The translations under genes and the position numbers were made by a program. A stretch of 64,000 nt of DNA from Liopterus haemorrhoidalis (taxonomy: Eukaryota; Arthropoda; Insecta; Coleoptera; Dytiscidae): positions 62,405,381-62,469,380 of the forward strand of contig OZ020611.1 of NCBI GenBank assembly GCA_963971575.1, written 5' to 3'. Under the pieces are notes generated by a model. The model ran no database searches, was not told the origin of the DNA, and saw nothing but the letters and a program-made list of their open reading frames with translations. Below are positions 22,137 to 33,595 of this stretch, piece by piece; the first letter of the stretch is position 1, and every line of letters starts with the position of its first letter.

Positions 22137-23135
22137 AAAATGAACTTTTCCTGTTAGTTCCGTATTACAAAATGAGACAGATAATATTAATATATATTTT
22201 TAGTATCAATAAATAAAATATATATTATTTTTCCTCCCCTTGAATTATGTCATTGTTTCATAATATTACTTGTATCAAGTCTCGGAACGTCGTTCCGTTG
22301 CGTTCCGGCCCGAATGCACCACTGCAATGAAGCTACATACATCTTTAACAATAAATATTTTTCATTCCATTCTTTATAGCGCCGTATGTACCATACGTAG
22401 AAAACAAATCAATGTACGTGATTGATTCGTTATCATAACATGTTCAAAATACTATATACGTCAAGCAATATTTCTCTTCCCGCCATTAAAAAGGAACCTT
22501 TAGCGACCCCCGGCCAGATAAAAGACTCGCAGACGATAACCCATGTGACTTAATCGACTTTTCGACCCCACTGACTGACAAACTTCGAGTAAATATAGAT
22601 ATAATGAGTGCATTAGAGATTATAAAAACCAATCAAGCAGTGTTTCTCAAAATATGTATATTTACTCGGCTATGATAACGAATTCTAAATAATTAAATAC
22701 AAAAAGGAACATTATCATATGTATGTATTGGGGTTTTGGAAAGATCGTAGATATTTTTAACGTAAATGCGATTTTTTAATAATTATCTACAAAATTAGCG
22801 TTAGCTATACTCTATCTCCGAAAGACTGATAGTAATAAAATTTATTATTTGTAAAAAGTTATTGTATTATCACACAGAAGCGACAAAACAAAAGCGACAA
22901 AATATGAATAGTTCGAAACGAAATATTGTTAAAAACAAGCGAGTGTGCCGCACATATTATATGGGAATACGAACTAGGGTTAAACACAATAGACATAAAA
23001 ATTGGACCCTAAAATTTTGAGAAAAAATATGGTCACAGGGGTGTGTTTAATGATATGATAAATATGGTCACAGGCGTGCGTTTAATATAATGATAAATAG
23101 TAATATAGAAATACACAAAACCAATTTAAATGTGT
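22137..23135. other. AT-rich spacer, no gene seen
   Basis: GGAACGTCGTTCCGTTGCGT (near 22285) and GCGCCGTATGTACCATACG (22380) are small imperfect palindromes. A direct duplication of ATATGGTCACAGG(G/C)GTG at 23027 and 23064 is visible. No coding or element ends recognised. Confidence 0.45.
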
Positions 23136-23258
23136 TTAAAATGTGCACGCCACTGGTAACTGCCTGAAAAAATGATTTATTACTATCAGTATTTCAGAGA
23201 TACAGTATAGTTCTTCGATGTACAGTATAGTTCTAAATTCTTGTTCTTCATTATCAGT

Positions 23259-23507
23259 GCCTAACACACTGTTTCCCAATCTTTTTACTCTCGTGGCACA
23301 TTTTCCAAAGAAGAAAAATTTCACGGCACACCTACGTAATCATAGAAGAAGAAATTTATAACGCTAGTGTTTTACCGACCGCCATATATATAAGGGAGGG
23401 TATTGTGATCATACCGATTTTGAGATTTCGATGGATCTCCACGAATTGAGGTCCCTACATAACGTTTTGACTATTTTTAGCATGATGTCTGTCGGTTTGT
23501 CTGTCTC

Positions 23508-23552
<45 letters not shown>

Positions 23553-23973
23553 TGGTCTGTCTGTCGGTCCGTGTACACGTGCAGAGCAAATTCGGCTAAA
23601 AGGATTTTTATGAAACTTCATATTTAAGCTTTAGACATCAATAGCATGAGTTGATTAACTTTTGGTAAAAATAGGTTTACTAGAAATGAGAGTTTACTCG
23701 TGTCGGTTTTAAGATTTTTGCGAATATTTCACAACAGAGTAATATTTCGAAAAAATTATTTAACAAAAGTTACTATAAAAGCAATAACTAATAACTTTTA
23801 TTTGAGACATTATTTGATAAAGCAGCATAAATTAAACAAGTACTTTGTGATGGCGGTCGATCCTGTGGTGGCCGAAGCTGATTTTTTTTCTGTAAGATTT
23901 CGCGGCACACTTGGACAATTTTACGGAACACTAATGTGCCGCGGTACACCCTTTGGGAAACACTGGCCTAACA
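23259..23973. mobile_element. hAT MITE inside the Tigger gene
   Basis: Body 23267-23965 runs from CACTGTTTCCCAATC to TTTGGGAAACACTG with exact 8-bp duplication GCCTAACA. GTGGCACATTTTCC and GTGCCGCGGTACACC lie in the subterminal regions. HINE-B copy 3 occupies its centre. Confidence 0.92.
23374..23881 (+). mobile_element. HINE-B copy 3, internally deleted
   Basis: ACCGACCGCCATATATATAA at the 5' end, a GTCT tract at about 23487-23560, then a shortened body that jumps from TTGAGACATTATTTGATAAA to AGTACTTTGTGATGGCGGTC; the 3' hairpin is degraded (CCTGTGGTGGCCGAAGCTGA). Flanked by T-rich sequence in the hAT MITE. Confidence 0.85.
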
Positions 23974-25494
23974 TCATGATGTTAGGCATTGGGTGATATT
24001 CTCTGAACCATTTAGCTGTCGCATCAGTTCAAATAAACTCAACCCATCCTCCGTTTTATCACTGCTCTCCCTTATTAGTTTTGCACGCAGTTCACTCAAA
24101 GGCATCTCGTCATTTTCATCATAATCATCATGATCAGCACTCAAAATTCGAAACCAGGATTTTTGTATTGTCGTCTCCCGTACATTATTCCAAACCTGAC
24201 TGATCCAATACACTACATTTTTCAGTGTAATTTTTCGCAATCAGCACACTTCATTTTCTGTGAGTTCTAGAAGATTTTCGAGAAACAATCGCCTGTAGTT
24301 TTTCTTTATATTCTCGATAACACCTTGGTCCATAGGCTGTAACATACTGGTTACGTTTGGTGGTAAAAACTTCACAATAATGTCATCTTTTCATAAATGT
24401 TCTCCTGGGTGTGATTGAGCATTGTCTACCAGCAAAACTGTCTTAATGGGAAGACCATTTTTCTTTAAGAACCTTGTAACTGACGGAACAAACTCTTCAT
24501 AAAACCAGGTTGTGAATAATTTCTGTCCATCCAAGCGTTCTTTTGGTTTTTGTAACAGGTAGAGCTTGAGGTGAAATGTTCTTCAGAGTTCTTGGTCGGG
24601 CCGATCTTCCAATAAACATCAGTTGAAGTTTATGTCTTCCCGATGCATTTGCACAAGACATTATCGTTAGTTGTTCTTTACTGTTCTTGTGTCCAAGGGC
24701 TGAAGTTTCTAGCTGAGATGCCAATGTTGTAGCAGGAAGCATTTTCTAATTCAGTTCACTCTCATCGCAGATATATATTTGGTCAGTTGTATACCGATTT
24801 TCTTCAATTAACTTTCTAAAGTTTTCTTTAAATTTGTCGATTGCTGATATATCAGCAGACAGTTTTTCTCCGCATATATTCAGTTGCCGTGTCTCTTTTT
24901 TCCACTTTTTTCCAAACCAACCAACACTCGCTGTGAATTGATCCATCTCAGGATATTGTTTGCTAAACAATGCCTATGTTGTAAAATAGTACCTGTAAGT
25001 GGCACCCCTTTGCTGCGTAAATCACATAAATAATGCATTGTCAATCTGTTAATATTCACTGCATTTCATCATTTTTCTGCCAGTAGACGTAGAAACTTGT
25101 AGACCACTGTTCAATTTTTGTACGGTTTCTTCGCCAATCCCCGACTGTTACTTCACCCACTCCATAATGTTTCGCTACAGCCTTTATTTTTTCGACCGCG
25201 TCTACTCTTTTAGTAGCATTTACCTTCTTTTCGATAGATACAAAAACTTTTTTTCGCTTGTTTTGTGCCATGACGCCAGAAATATGTACGAGTAGGTAAA
25301 CCCTACGACTAATGTACGTTGAATACAGAGCAATCCACAGCACATCTGACTGTAAACAATCATCATCGTTTGCGATATAAATAGGGGAATCCCCGACTTG
25401 AAGCTCGGATAAAGCGGATGAATTCCGAACCAACATCGAATAACCCGGAATTTAAAAAAATTATATTTGACTCGGAGTTAATACGGAGCCATGA

Positions 25495-25572
25495 GCGCTC
25501 TGTCGTCATCTAAAGCAACTGACAGATCATAATACAGGCCTAACCTCTCCCTAACATCCTCGTACTGTACAC
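25495..25572 (-). pseudogene. LINE tail, second copy, right piece
   Basis: Close to the DNA of 3811-4370 without the Harbinger-like MITE: CTGTCGTCATCTAAAGCAAC, TGACAGATCATAATACAGGC, CATCCTCGTACTGTACACA. It provides the empty site for the MITE at 3833-4307. Continues at 26650 after a large insertion. Confidence 0.75.
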
Positions 25573-25624
25573 ATAAGGACGTCGAGAGGACTTCTAGGGC
25601 CCCGGGGAGAAACTTTCTTTGCGG

Positions 25625-26011
25625 GTCCCGGGCAGTGACGCACCCAGGGGAGGGGCCCGGGGGCCCTGCCCTCCTCCTAATAAGGAAGGAAATAAAAATA
25701 AAAACACACTAGAAAATTAGATAAGGATCTTTTTTTTAGGTCGTCACTTGTATTTTAGAAGCGAGGACCTTTTTTTTAGGTCATCACTTTGTATTTTCGA
25801 AGCGTGGACCTATTTTTAGCTTATCACTTTTATTTTTAGAAGTGAGGACCTTTTTCGTTTTAGATCATCACTTTGTATTTCCGAAGCGAGGACATTTTTT
25901 TTTAGATCATCACTTGAAATTTAGAAGTGTGAACCTTGTTCATAATTTAAATCATTTTGTCATCCACCCCCCCCCCCAACGAAAATTTCTGGGTGCGCCA
26001 CTGGTTCCCGG
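25625..26011. mobile_element. hAT MITE with internal tandem array
   Basis: Body 25633-26003 runs from CAGTGACGCACCCAG to CTGGGTGCGCCACTG. Flanks GTCCCGGG and GTTCCCGG match with a one-base slip, consistent with an 8-bp duplication. The interior is a tandem array of about 60-base units (25720-25950). Confidence 0.75.
25720..25950. repeat. Tandem array with GAGGACCTTTTTTT units
   Basis: About five imperfect units, each GCGAGGACC-T-run-AGGTCATCACTTTGTATTTT. A closely related module recurs in other, differently ended hAT elements: 41085-41125, 55033-55170 (minus), 62441-62635, and near 5535 and 63005. Confidence 0.8.
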
Positions 26012-26063
26012 TATTGATCAATTCTATACCCGGGGCCGTCAAGAGCGTGAAAACTAATGTGAA

Positions 26064-26614
26064 ACTAATGTGAAGTGTGATATTTCACACATTTCAGGAT
26101 TTCGCAGGTATTATTTAGTAAGTGAATGATGATTATTTGGGATGCCAAAACAAATTTTATGTTAACATATATTTTTATTTTGTTAATTTTAATTCGAATG
26201 CCTAATACCATTATTTAGGTTTCTAAATATGTGCAGTATTTTTTTATATATAGCAAGGTTCATTAAGAATTTTAAAATTGCGCCTATGGCTTCCATTGGT
26301 TATTTTAAGTCATATCTCCGCTCCTCTGATTTCGTGTATTCAATTTCAACAATTTCCACGGGTTATTAAATTTACGCTTTTAAATATTAAATACATTTGC
26401 CCAAATATAACTGGAATTTTGAAAAAATAATTTAAACAAAATAAAAATACAAAAAAGGCAGAAAAAATTAATTTGTCTCGAGACGGGATCGAACCTTAGT
26501 TTGCAAATTAGAACGCGAGCACCCTAACCATTACACTATCAAAGTATGCTGGTTCACAGTGTTACATAAGTTATTAAATATTTTACATGGTCTAGCAAAA
26601 AACACAAAAAATGC
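26064..26614 (-). mobile_element. HINE-A copy 4, 3' half (tRNA-like block type 4)
   Basis: Keeps the 3' part: tRNA-like block, AT-rich stretch, inverted motif and hairpin. The block (about 26476-26545) read on the minus strand has a perfect A box, TAGTGTAATGG, and a perfect B box, GGTTCGATCCC. The element is cut at 26614 after CAAAAAACACAAAAAATGCG, so the 5' half with the simple repeat is missing. Confidence 0.82.
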
Positions 26615-26649
26615 GAGAGGGACCCCCCTTTTTGTCGGGCCTGTATACT

Positions 26650-26790
26650 CAAAGAATTAAAATGTGTAACACAGACAAATCTGTGTTATATGTCTCACAC
26701 ATAGGAGATTCTTCACCTCGAAGGAGGTGTCCATGGGTCCACCAACATGGAAAGACCTGACAATAGCTCTACAAGGTGGAATTGTGCGGC
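26650..26790 (-). pseudogene. LINE tail, second copy, left piece
   Basis: AAAATGTGTAACACAGACAA and TTCACCTCGAAGGAG match 4371-4440. The minus-strand frame carries the region before the H-I-L-x-E-C motif, with frameshifts. Confidence 0.7.
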
Positions 26791-27366
26791 TGAAGTCAAA
26801 TATCTAATCTACGACCACTGACAATGGCCAAGAAACGCAAAAAAATTATTTAGTATCACGAACATAAAAATCAGCAGATTAATAGGTTCTACGTTGCGTG
26901 TTTGATTAGATTGTTTTATTATTTATTCTTAATATTCCCACTAATATTTTATCTATAAATACTAAAATAATTAACCGAAGGTTAGACTGTTAAGAAAACT
27001 CTAGGAAATTATTTAAATATAATTAATATAATCAGGTGTGGCTTCCAATAATATATAGTTTATGTTTAGGTTGAAATTTAATTATTCTTTTCTGAATAAA
27101 CCAATTGATAAGATATGTTTGGAAATAAAAACTAAATACTCAGATTATATTAACTATAATTAAAATCTAAAACAGGTACAGATAGACTTCATCGGAATCT
27201 AATAAAATATGATATAAGAAGTCGTCTAGAAGGCCACGGAATTCTATTATTTTATTTTTTTAAATTATGTTAGTAGTTATGGTACTGGGCAGTAATCCAG
27301 TACCATTTTATTTTCAATTGACATTTGTCGTCCGAGTTCCAGGTTATTTGTAAAAACATATTTGTA
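26791..27366. other. AT-rich spacer, no gene seen
   Basis: No coding or terminal structures recognised. TGGTACTGGGCAGTAATCCA (27280) has partial dyad symmetry around GGTACTGG and CCAGTACC. Confidence 0.5.
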
Positions 27367-28408
27367 AAAAAATTGATGTGAAGTGTGAATTTTCACACAT
27401 TTCAGGGTTTTGCAGGTATTTAGTAAGTGAATGATGATTATTTGGGATGCCAAAACAAATTTTATGTCAAAATATTTTTTTATGAATTTTAATTCGAATG
27501 CCTATTACCATTATTTAAGTTTCTAAAGATGTGCAGTATTTTTTTTATATATCAAGGTTCATTAAGATTTTGAAAATTGCGCCTATGGCTTCCATTAGTT
27601 GTTTTTAGTCATAGCTCCTCCCCTTTGATTTCGTGTACATTCTGTACACGAAACTCATTCGTGTACACTGGTTATTAAATTTACTTTTAAAAATTAAATG
27701 CAACAATTGCCAAAATATAACTAGAATTTTGAAAAAATAATTTAAACAATATAAAAATGCAAAAAAAAAAATAAAAAATAATATTGTCTCCTCTCGTAGG
27801 ATTCGAACTCAATTTCTCGGGCAGAATGCAAGTATCTTAGCCACTGCACCAAGAAACACATTAGTGTTTAGCGTCTATATAACCATATAACTCTAACATT
27901 ATTAGCAAAAAAACACAAAAAATGCTTTTTGTTCCAAAAACATAATCTGATCAAAAATTCCTGTTGTACTATTCCGGTTCACACCAATGTACATTACTTA
28001 GAATTTTTTCAGATTTTTAGTTTAAACCATCTGGGCTACAGGTGTGGGACAAAAATTTTTTTGCACAATTTTGGTAAAATCGCTTCAAAATAATTTATTT
28101 TGCAAAAATTAAAATTTGATCGTTAATCCACGTACCAAGGGCTTTCATTTGATACCCTACTCAGAATTTAAAAAAAATATTTTTTTTTCGATGAGCACAT
28201 ATTTGTTTATATTTTTAGGGCGATATGTTTTTTAGATGTTTTAGTATTTTTCCTATGTGCGGGTCAAAGAGTTGTATAAGCATGCCAAATTTCAACTCTC
28301 TAGGTTTAGCCGTTTGGCTACAATTTTTACCGAACAGACAGACAGACATTCAGACAGACGACAAAATGACGGTATAAGGGTTTTTTGGTCATACCTACAA
28401 AACCCTAA
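27367..28408 (-). mobile_element. HINE-A copy 5 (tRNA-like block type 1)
   Basis: Complete copy close to copy 1 (13681), with the same tRNA-like block (27790-27865; GTGGCTAAGATACTTGC, B box GAGTTCGAATCC). Its CAGA tract is short (28334-28360) and interrupted by TT, in contrast to about 30 units in the copy at 51408. Confidence 0.87.
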
Positions 28409-28439
28409 AAAATGTGATATAGTTGAAAAATAGATATGA

Positions 28440-28610
28440 GTAGGTAAAGGCTATTTCAATTTTCATTTTTGTAAGTTGTCATTGTCTCACTTTTTATGGT
28501 TTGAAGTGGGCTTTTCCTAAACAAAATGATCAAAAGTTTCACTTAATCGGTAAAAGTTACTAGAATTGAAAATCTAGTTCCATCTAAACCAAAGAAAGAA
28601 GCATTAACAT
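28440..28610 (-). mobile_element. MITE family G, one end
   Basis: Minus-strand reading GGTTTAGATGGAACTAGATT, AATTCTAGTAACTTTTAC, CTTTTGATCATTTTGTTTA matches 37446-37598 and 50094-50248. Only one terminus is clear here. Confidence 0.55.
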
Positions 28611-28774
28611 TCAAAATGTGATTTTTCGTATTGATGCAATTTTGAGATAATTGCAAAAAATATATAATCCGGTTTGTAATAAAATGGGAACCTAATTTTT
28701 GGACCCACTTATATTTTTAAGGTTCCAAGCATCAAATTCAAACAAGTCGTTAAAATTTTATTGAGTGGAAATAC

Positions 28775-28838
28775 AAAAAATTGATGTGAAGTGAATTTTC
28801 TTACATTTCAGGGTTTTGTAGGTATTTAATAAGTGTAA
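28775..28838 (-). mobile_element. Isolated HINE-A 3' end
   Basis: Only the terminal 60 or so bases of HINE-A remain (ATTGATGTGAAGTGAATTTT, then CAGGGTTTTGTAGGTATTTA), breaking at AGTGTAAGG. Useful for defining the 3' boundary of the family. Confidence 0.75.
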
Positions 28839-29700
28839 GGCTAGGGTTACACTGTATCCGTGCGTGCGAGGTAACGAGAGTTTACACTGAACGTTCTTGT
28901 CCTGATCCGGGGATGGGTGGTTTCAGTACATACATGCGATGTGCGTGCGGTTTCATACAAATTAAACTATTTTATTTTAAATATCTGTTACTGAGTAATA
29001 AAACAAATTATTTTTGTTATATGCATTTTTAGATGAATATTTGGGGAGTTACGGGGTTATCTTGAAACATCTCCATTACTATTAACAACAAAAACGTGTA
29101 TGACACAAATTGTTTAGAATAAAAAAAACAAAAATTATTTTCCGAAGTACTTTTTCATCTGGATGAATAATAATTTTTACGTAAATCTCGGAAAAAACAG
29201 ACAGACAAAAATGAATTTTTTGTTGATTTTTTCGGAAAGAACAAACCTATTTGTTTCTGTAAAACTTCAAAGGAATGAAGAAAACAAAATAAATAAATAA
29301 ACAGATAAATAACGAAATAAAAAATCCCCATTGTTATGCAGCAGCATATTAACAATTCTATTCTTCTTCTAATTTTGTAAAAAAAGTCTTTGGATCAAAA
29401 CTCATATTTTTGACCTACTGGACGCATCAAAAAACAAACATGTTTGTGCGTCGACGCAAGTTACCGCACGCAAGTATGCATGTTCTGTGCTCATTTAACT
29501 TCGTGTGTTTGTTTTGTTGTCAGTTCTCGTGCGTTAAAAAAATTGCACGTTTCCGCATCCAATGTAACTGCACACTAAGGAGCCAACATAATACTGGATG
29601 TCTACGAATATTTGTTCTATTAACAATGTGTTGGTGTGGTGTTCAAAATTCGGTCCTTAGCTGTTATTTTTTTTTATTATATTTTTAATTTCTATGTAAA
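28839..29700. mobile_element. Possible TIR element (TTACACTG ... CAATGTAA)
   Basis: GGCTAGGGTTACACTGTATC near 28851 and CATCCAATGTAACTGCACAC near 29555 form an imperfect inverted pair, and TAAGG occurs beside both. GTGCGTGCG-type motifs recur at both ends. Class and true limits are uncertain. Inside, 29020-29110 resembles repeat family F and 29150-29220 a piece of family E. No transposase seen. Confidence 0.35.
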
Positions 29701-29703
29701 GAC

Positions 29704-29731
29704 ATATACTATGTAAAGACACATAGTATAT
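29704..29731. repeat. 11-bp perfect inverted repeat
   Basis: ATATACTATGT and ACATAGTATAT are separated by AAAGAC. It lies just left of the hAT insertion site. Confidence 0.75.
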
Positions 29732-29738
29732 CCATATC

Positions 29739-30211
29739 ATGTATAGCAGGGGTACTCAACCTTTTCATACCTACCGCCCACTTTAGCATCTTTATTGGTA
29801 GACAAATTTTCATACCGCCCACCTGTTGTATAATAATAATAACTTACCAAATACTTTCGCAAAATTTAGCTGCAAAAATCTTTATAAAACAACTTACTGC
29901 ATCATCTCTTATTATTAAACACAACAAATATACATGCACGGGCGATAGAAATTGTATATTTTGAGAAATTTAACTATAAACAGTAAAGAATTTTATGAAA
30001 ACTTAATGAAAATGTTTTTCAAAAATGCTATGAATTTTTTTTATATAATACTTTAAAAAATTTCCTTTTTAATGTCTTTAACGTCAATTAAATTAAAAAA
30101 AAAAAAAACGGAAAGTACTCATCATTGGACAAAACCCCTACCGCCCACCAAAAAATTCCTACCGCCCACTAGTGGGCGGTAGGGACCAGGTTGAGTATCA
30201 CTGATGTATAG
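29739..30211. mobile_element. hAT MITE
   Basis: Body 29747-30203 runs from CAGGGGTACTCAACC to GGTTGAGTATCACTG with exact 8-bp duplication ATGTATAG. CTACCGCCCAC motifs are repeated in both subterminal regions in inverted orientation. No coding capacity. Confidence 0.93.
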
Positions 30212-30229
30212 CTGTAAATACAAAAAATC

Positions 30230-30478
30230 CATAACATTATTAGCCTTATTTTAAGGCTCCCATCAATGTTCATTATGGGGATTTTTTTTCAGATTTTTAG
30301 ATCAACCCCTCTGAGAGATGGGGTGGGGGACAAAAGTTTTTTGACATATATTTGGCAAACATAACATAAAAAAATTGATTTTTCAAAAATAAAAATTTTC
30401 TTGTTGATCCACTCATTAGGTTTCATTTGGTATGCCACTCAAAATTTTTTGGTGGTCATAACTAAAAAACCCTAAATT
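30230..30478 (-). mobile_element. HINE-A relative, 5' fragment
   Basis: Ends TTTGGTGGTCATAACTAAAA and ACCCTAAA and contains the diverged body (CATCAATGTTCAT, GGGTGGGGGACAAAAG, TGATCCACTCATTAGG). The GTCT tract is missing. Confidence 0.6.
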
Positions 30479-30678
30479 TGGAGTGTTTATTAACAAAAAT
30501 TGGATTTATTTATCCCTTTTTTAAATATATATTATTATTTATTTATAATTTTTTAAATATGCAGAACACAACTTTAATTTTCTAAATAATTACATAAAAC
30601 CTGTTATTGAGGAACTTCTATAGATGGAAGACCGTAGATTAATTATTTGTACCATTGTATAAGTGCATAAAAAAATAA

Positions 30679-31075
30679 ACCAGTGGCGAAAGGAGACCTC
30701 CGCTAGACTTGCCCTCCCATATAAAAAATAATAATAAAAAATTTAAAAAAAAAAAATAAAAAAATAAAAAAAAAAATTAAAAAGATTTAGGTAAATCTTC
30801 AAAATACATCAAATTATGTTCTATACAAATTTTTGTTCAAGGCCTGGTTTACGAGTTAAGATTTTTTTCAAATTTTAACGTTTAATAACTTTTTCCACTT
30901 TTGGATCTTCAAAAGAAACAATAAGGTTCTTCCCAATTAATAGGAGAATTTTTTGACACCAGAACGAACTCTCTAAGTTAAACCGTTCTTGAGTTAACGT
31001 GTGTATACACCCACACATACGGAAGCACTTCGAAAATAAGATTTTTGAATTCCCTGAACCATGAAACGTGGTTAA
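30679..31075 (-). mobile_element. HINE-C copy 1, 5'-truncated
   Basis: On the minus strand the 3' end reads GGGAGGGCAAGTCTAGCGGA, GGTCTCCTTTCGCCACTGGT, with a hairpin around GGAGGTCTCC. Upstream are AACGGTTTAACTTAGAGAG and a short ACAC tract. The 5' end with ACTTGCCC is missing beyond 31075. Confidence 0.75.
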
Positions 31076-31304
31076 TAACTTTAACCACTTTTGGATCTTC
31101 GTAAGAATTTTCAAGTGATGACCATGGGGAGGGAATCCAAATTTTTTAAATTATGACCAGAGGAAACGAGAAATCCAAAATAATTGCAAATGTGCCGAAC
31201 ACGGCCCCAACAACAGACCACCAGCCCTCGGACAACAAAGAAGCACCTTTTTTTCCATCGACCCCCTAATAATGTGATATCGATGCCTGGGGGTCCATAT
31301 CGAC

Positions 31305-31420
31305 CACTTTGGGAATTCTTGTTCTACACCAACTCATTTCGCTCCCTACAAAATTATCTAAATGGCAAGCATTACAGTTCTTCAGAGGACTTCAAAAACC
31401 TCCTTAAAAAGTTACCTTAA
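31305..31420 (+). pseudogene. mariner transposase C-terminal scrap
   Basis: The plus-strand frame FRSLQNYLNGKHYSSSEDFK followed by NLLKKL matches the segment after the last catalytic aspartate in cecropia-type mariners (H-L-F-R-S-L-Q-N-x-L-N-G-K-x-F-x-S-x-E-D). The aspartate itself and the remainder are not preserved. Confidence 0.6.
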
Positions 31421-32072
31421 ATATGACAAGTATACTGACTGATCAAACATTTTCACCTTACCTTTTAGGCTCTTATTAATCTTAATATATCAACAAAACT
31501 ATAATTTCTTATTGTTAACTTAGACTAAGAACTTCTGTAAAACAAGACATTACAAATAATAGTTAAATATAAGTTAAAAATGTGTTTTTACAATCAAAGG
31601 CTGGGTGATAACCCAGTGATAACCCTAACCCTAGACCCCAGCAAAGTGGATCATATCATTACACTTGGTTCATGAGATTAAATTTTAACAAGTCCTCGTT
31701 AGCTTCTAGGAAACAGACGAAACAACTCATTAATACGTTTGTTATTGCAACTTTATCAACTCCTTAAACAAATAAAATTCACAAAAATACAGATAGGAAA
31801 TATTAAATAATTATTTTACTCACAAATAAACTGATTACACAATATTTATTTAATTTAAAATTTTCTAAAATATTTTTATTGTTCAAGTGTTATTTGTTGT
31901 ATATCACAGTGTAGAATCATATGACATGTAGATTATAACGATATTTTAGTAGATAAGTCCAATTTGGAATATAGTGCAAGTGATTATTTTGATAAGATGC
32001 TATCTATAACTATTAATAACCAAATTCAAATACAACATTGTACTACTAAAGAGTACACTGTTTAATCTATAT
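31421..32072. other. AT-rich spacer, no gene seen
   Basis: GATAACCCAGTGATAACCCT (31607) is a short direct duplication. No coding or element termini recognised. Confidence 0.5.
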
Positions 32073-33595
32073 TAATAAAATTGGAAGCTATACCTGTTTT
32101 TATATTTTTTCAGCCTCCTATTTGGTTTGTACACGTTTTAGATGATTGTCTGATTAATGACTACACTGCAAATCTCAAGTGAGTACTAGTACTCATTTAA
32201 AGTGCGTACATTGCTTGTCCTCGTTTTTACTCACGTACAAGTGAGTACTTTTGTACGCACTTTAAATGAGTACTAGTACTCACTTAAAGTGAGTACTAGT
32301 ACGCGTTTTAAATGGGTAGTGGAAAGGAAGAAAGGGTAGTAATACGCACTTATAGTGCGTACATAGGTATGAAACTCTTTTCTTGAGTGACGTCACAATA
32401 AAGCTTTAAAATTCAGGAAAAGTAAAAATGTTGATTGAACATCAGAAAAATAGTTTTTAAATTATTATAATCAATAATTTATACACTTTTTTGCCAATTT
32501 TCAATGCAATCCTTTTCCAGAATTTATGAAGCTTCATATTTTTCTGTAAATAATAAAATGCGATTATTATTATTTCTTGAATATATTTATTTAAAAAATT
32601 TTCAAACCTTTCAGATATTACAACTAAAATAATCATAATGATTAAGTATAAGTATGAACTTAGTTATCATCTAAAATTCAATAAATTATTCTAAACAATT
32701 TCTACGAATAATAGAAGATAAAAATTATGATTTTCTCCTTAGTTACATTTTGAAACGTATTATTTTAGTATCTAAAATATAATGTAATTGTCTCGGTAAT
32801 TATGTCGTATAATAGAATCAACGTTAAATCTTTAAACATATCTAGAAGGTACCTGAATTAATCTGAGCGCATTTATTCCTAAAATAATGCAATCATCACA
32901 TGTGCTATTATTATATCGCATTTAAATTAAAACTGCATATTTGTATAACTAACTTTGAGGCTTCCGAACCTTCTTAAACAAAAACTGCAAAAATAAATTC
33001 TGGCTTCAGCAACCTCTCAATGCTACATTTCACTTTATTATTATTATTTTTCACTTTTACTTAACTTTAAATTCACTTATTAATCAGCAGCTACTTTGGC
33101 ACTTTTTTTTTTTAATTTTTAATTGTCTAATAAACGTTAATATTGTACTATTATTTGGTTGTTTAGTTTTAAAGAGCTTATATGACAAGAAATTTAATAT
33201 GTTAGGTTAGGTTACTCACATATAACGCGTATTAAAAGTACGTATTTAAAATGAGTATTAGTACTCACATATAACGCGTAGTTTCAGTTCCGCTTTAGAA
33301 GTGAGTACTTGTACTCGTTTTACGTGAGTATTTTGAAGTACTCATTTATAACGAGTAATAGTACTCACTTCAAGTGCGTACACTTATCTCCTTCTTCAAA
33401 GTGAGTACAAGTACGCACTTTAAATGAGTAATATAAAAAGTACTCATTTAAAAGGAGTACTATTACTCACTAAGATTTGCAGTGTATTGAGACAATATCC
33501 GCAAAAATATCAATTTTTGTCTGTCTGTCCGAGATTCATATAGAAACAGCTGGACATATTTTCACGTTATTTAGTACGATGATAGAGTAAAGCCA
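32073..33595 (+). repeat. Dispersed repeat family E, interrupted
   Basis: CTATATTAATAAAATTGGAA ... CACGTTTTAGATGATTGTCT up to 32163, then, after a 1.3-kb insertion, GACAATATCCGCAAAAATAT, GTCTGTCTGTCCGAGATTC and ACAGCTGGACATATT. The paralogue at 20620-20815 runs straight through, so it is an empty-site control for the element at 32164-33484. Confidence 0.75.
32162..33486. mobile_element. TA-flanked element built of GTGAGTAC palindromes
   Basis: Body 32164-33484 (1321 bp) begins CACTGCAAATCT and ends with its exact inverse AGATTTGCAGTG, with TA on both sides. Both end regions (32176-32365 and 33211-33470) are crowded with the motif A-A-R-T-G-A/C-G-T-A-C in both orientations, often as palindromes such as AGTGAGTACTAGTACTCA. 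The middle (32400-33205) is AT-rich, lacks the motif and holds no transposase; a TGACGTCA lies at 32388. The repeated end motifs could be transposase sites or a foldback structure. Superfamily is uncertain; TA suggests Tc1/mariner-like. Confidence 0.8.

Larger units (their letters stand above)
23136..25271 (-). pseudogene. Tigger/jerky-type (CENP-B-like) transposase, interrupted
   Basis: Reading the minus strand from 25271: MAQNKRKKVFVSIEKKVNAT ... KHYGVGEVTVGDWRRNRTKI (N-terminal HTH), GWFGKKWKKETRQLNICGEK (CENP-B-type second HTH), QIYICDESELN (first catalytic D), MSCANASGRHKLQLMFIGRS, VLLVDNAQSHPGEH (second D), [20 protein letters not shown] (third D). That order is complete for a Tigger transposase. 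Stops occur at about 24746 (a TAG where this family has W), 24391 and 24241, and there are frame changes near 24970-25060. A hAT holding a HINE-B has inserted at 23259-23973, leaving the last part (LGTDNEEQEFRTILY...) at 23136-23258. Confidence 0.85.
25573..26649. mobile_element. Composite insertion splitting the LINE tail
   Basis: The LINE sequence stops at CTGTACACA (25572) and resumes at CTGTATACTCA (26642), giving an imperfect duplication of about 8 bases. Inside are a GC-rich end (CGTCGAGAGGACTTCTAGGG), a hAT MITE at 25633-26003, a short bridge, a truncated HINE-A, and GACCCCCCTTTTTGTCGGGC at the right end. The outermost element's class is uncertain; a hAT-like element is plausible. Confidence 0.55.

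Noticed and set aside
28839..29700. Confident assignment of this region to PIF/Harbinger or hAT
   Set aside because: The inverted ends are imperfect and neither a 3-bp nor an 8-bp duplication can be fixed, so it is listed only as a possible element.
31600..31640. AACCCTAACCCTAG as telomeric repeat
   Set aside because: Only two units, and arthropod telomeres are usually TTAGG; CCCTAAACCCTAAAC near 7660 is likewise too short to mean anything.
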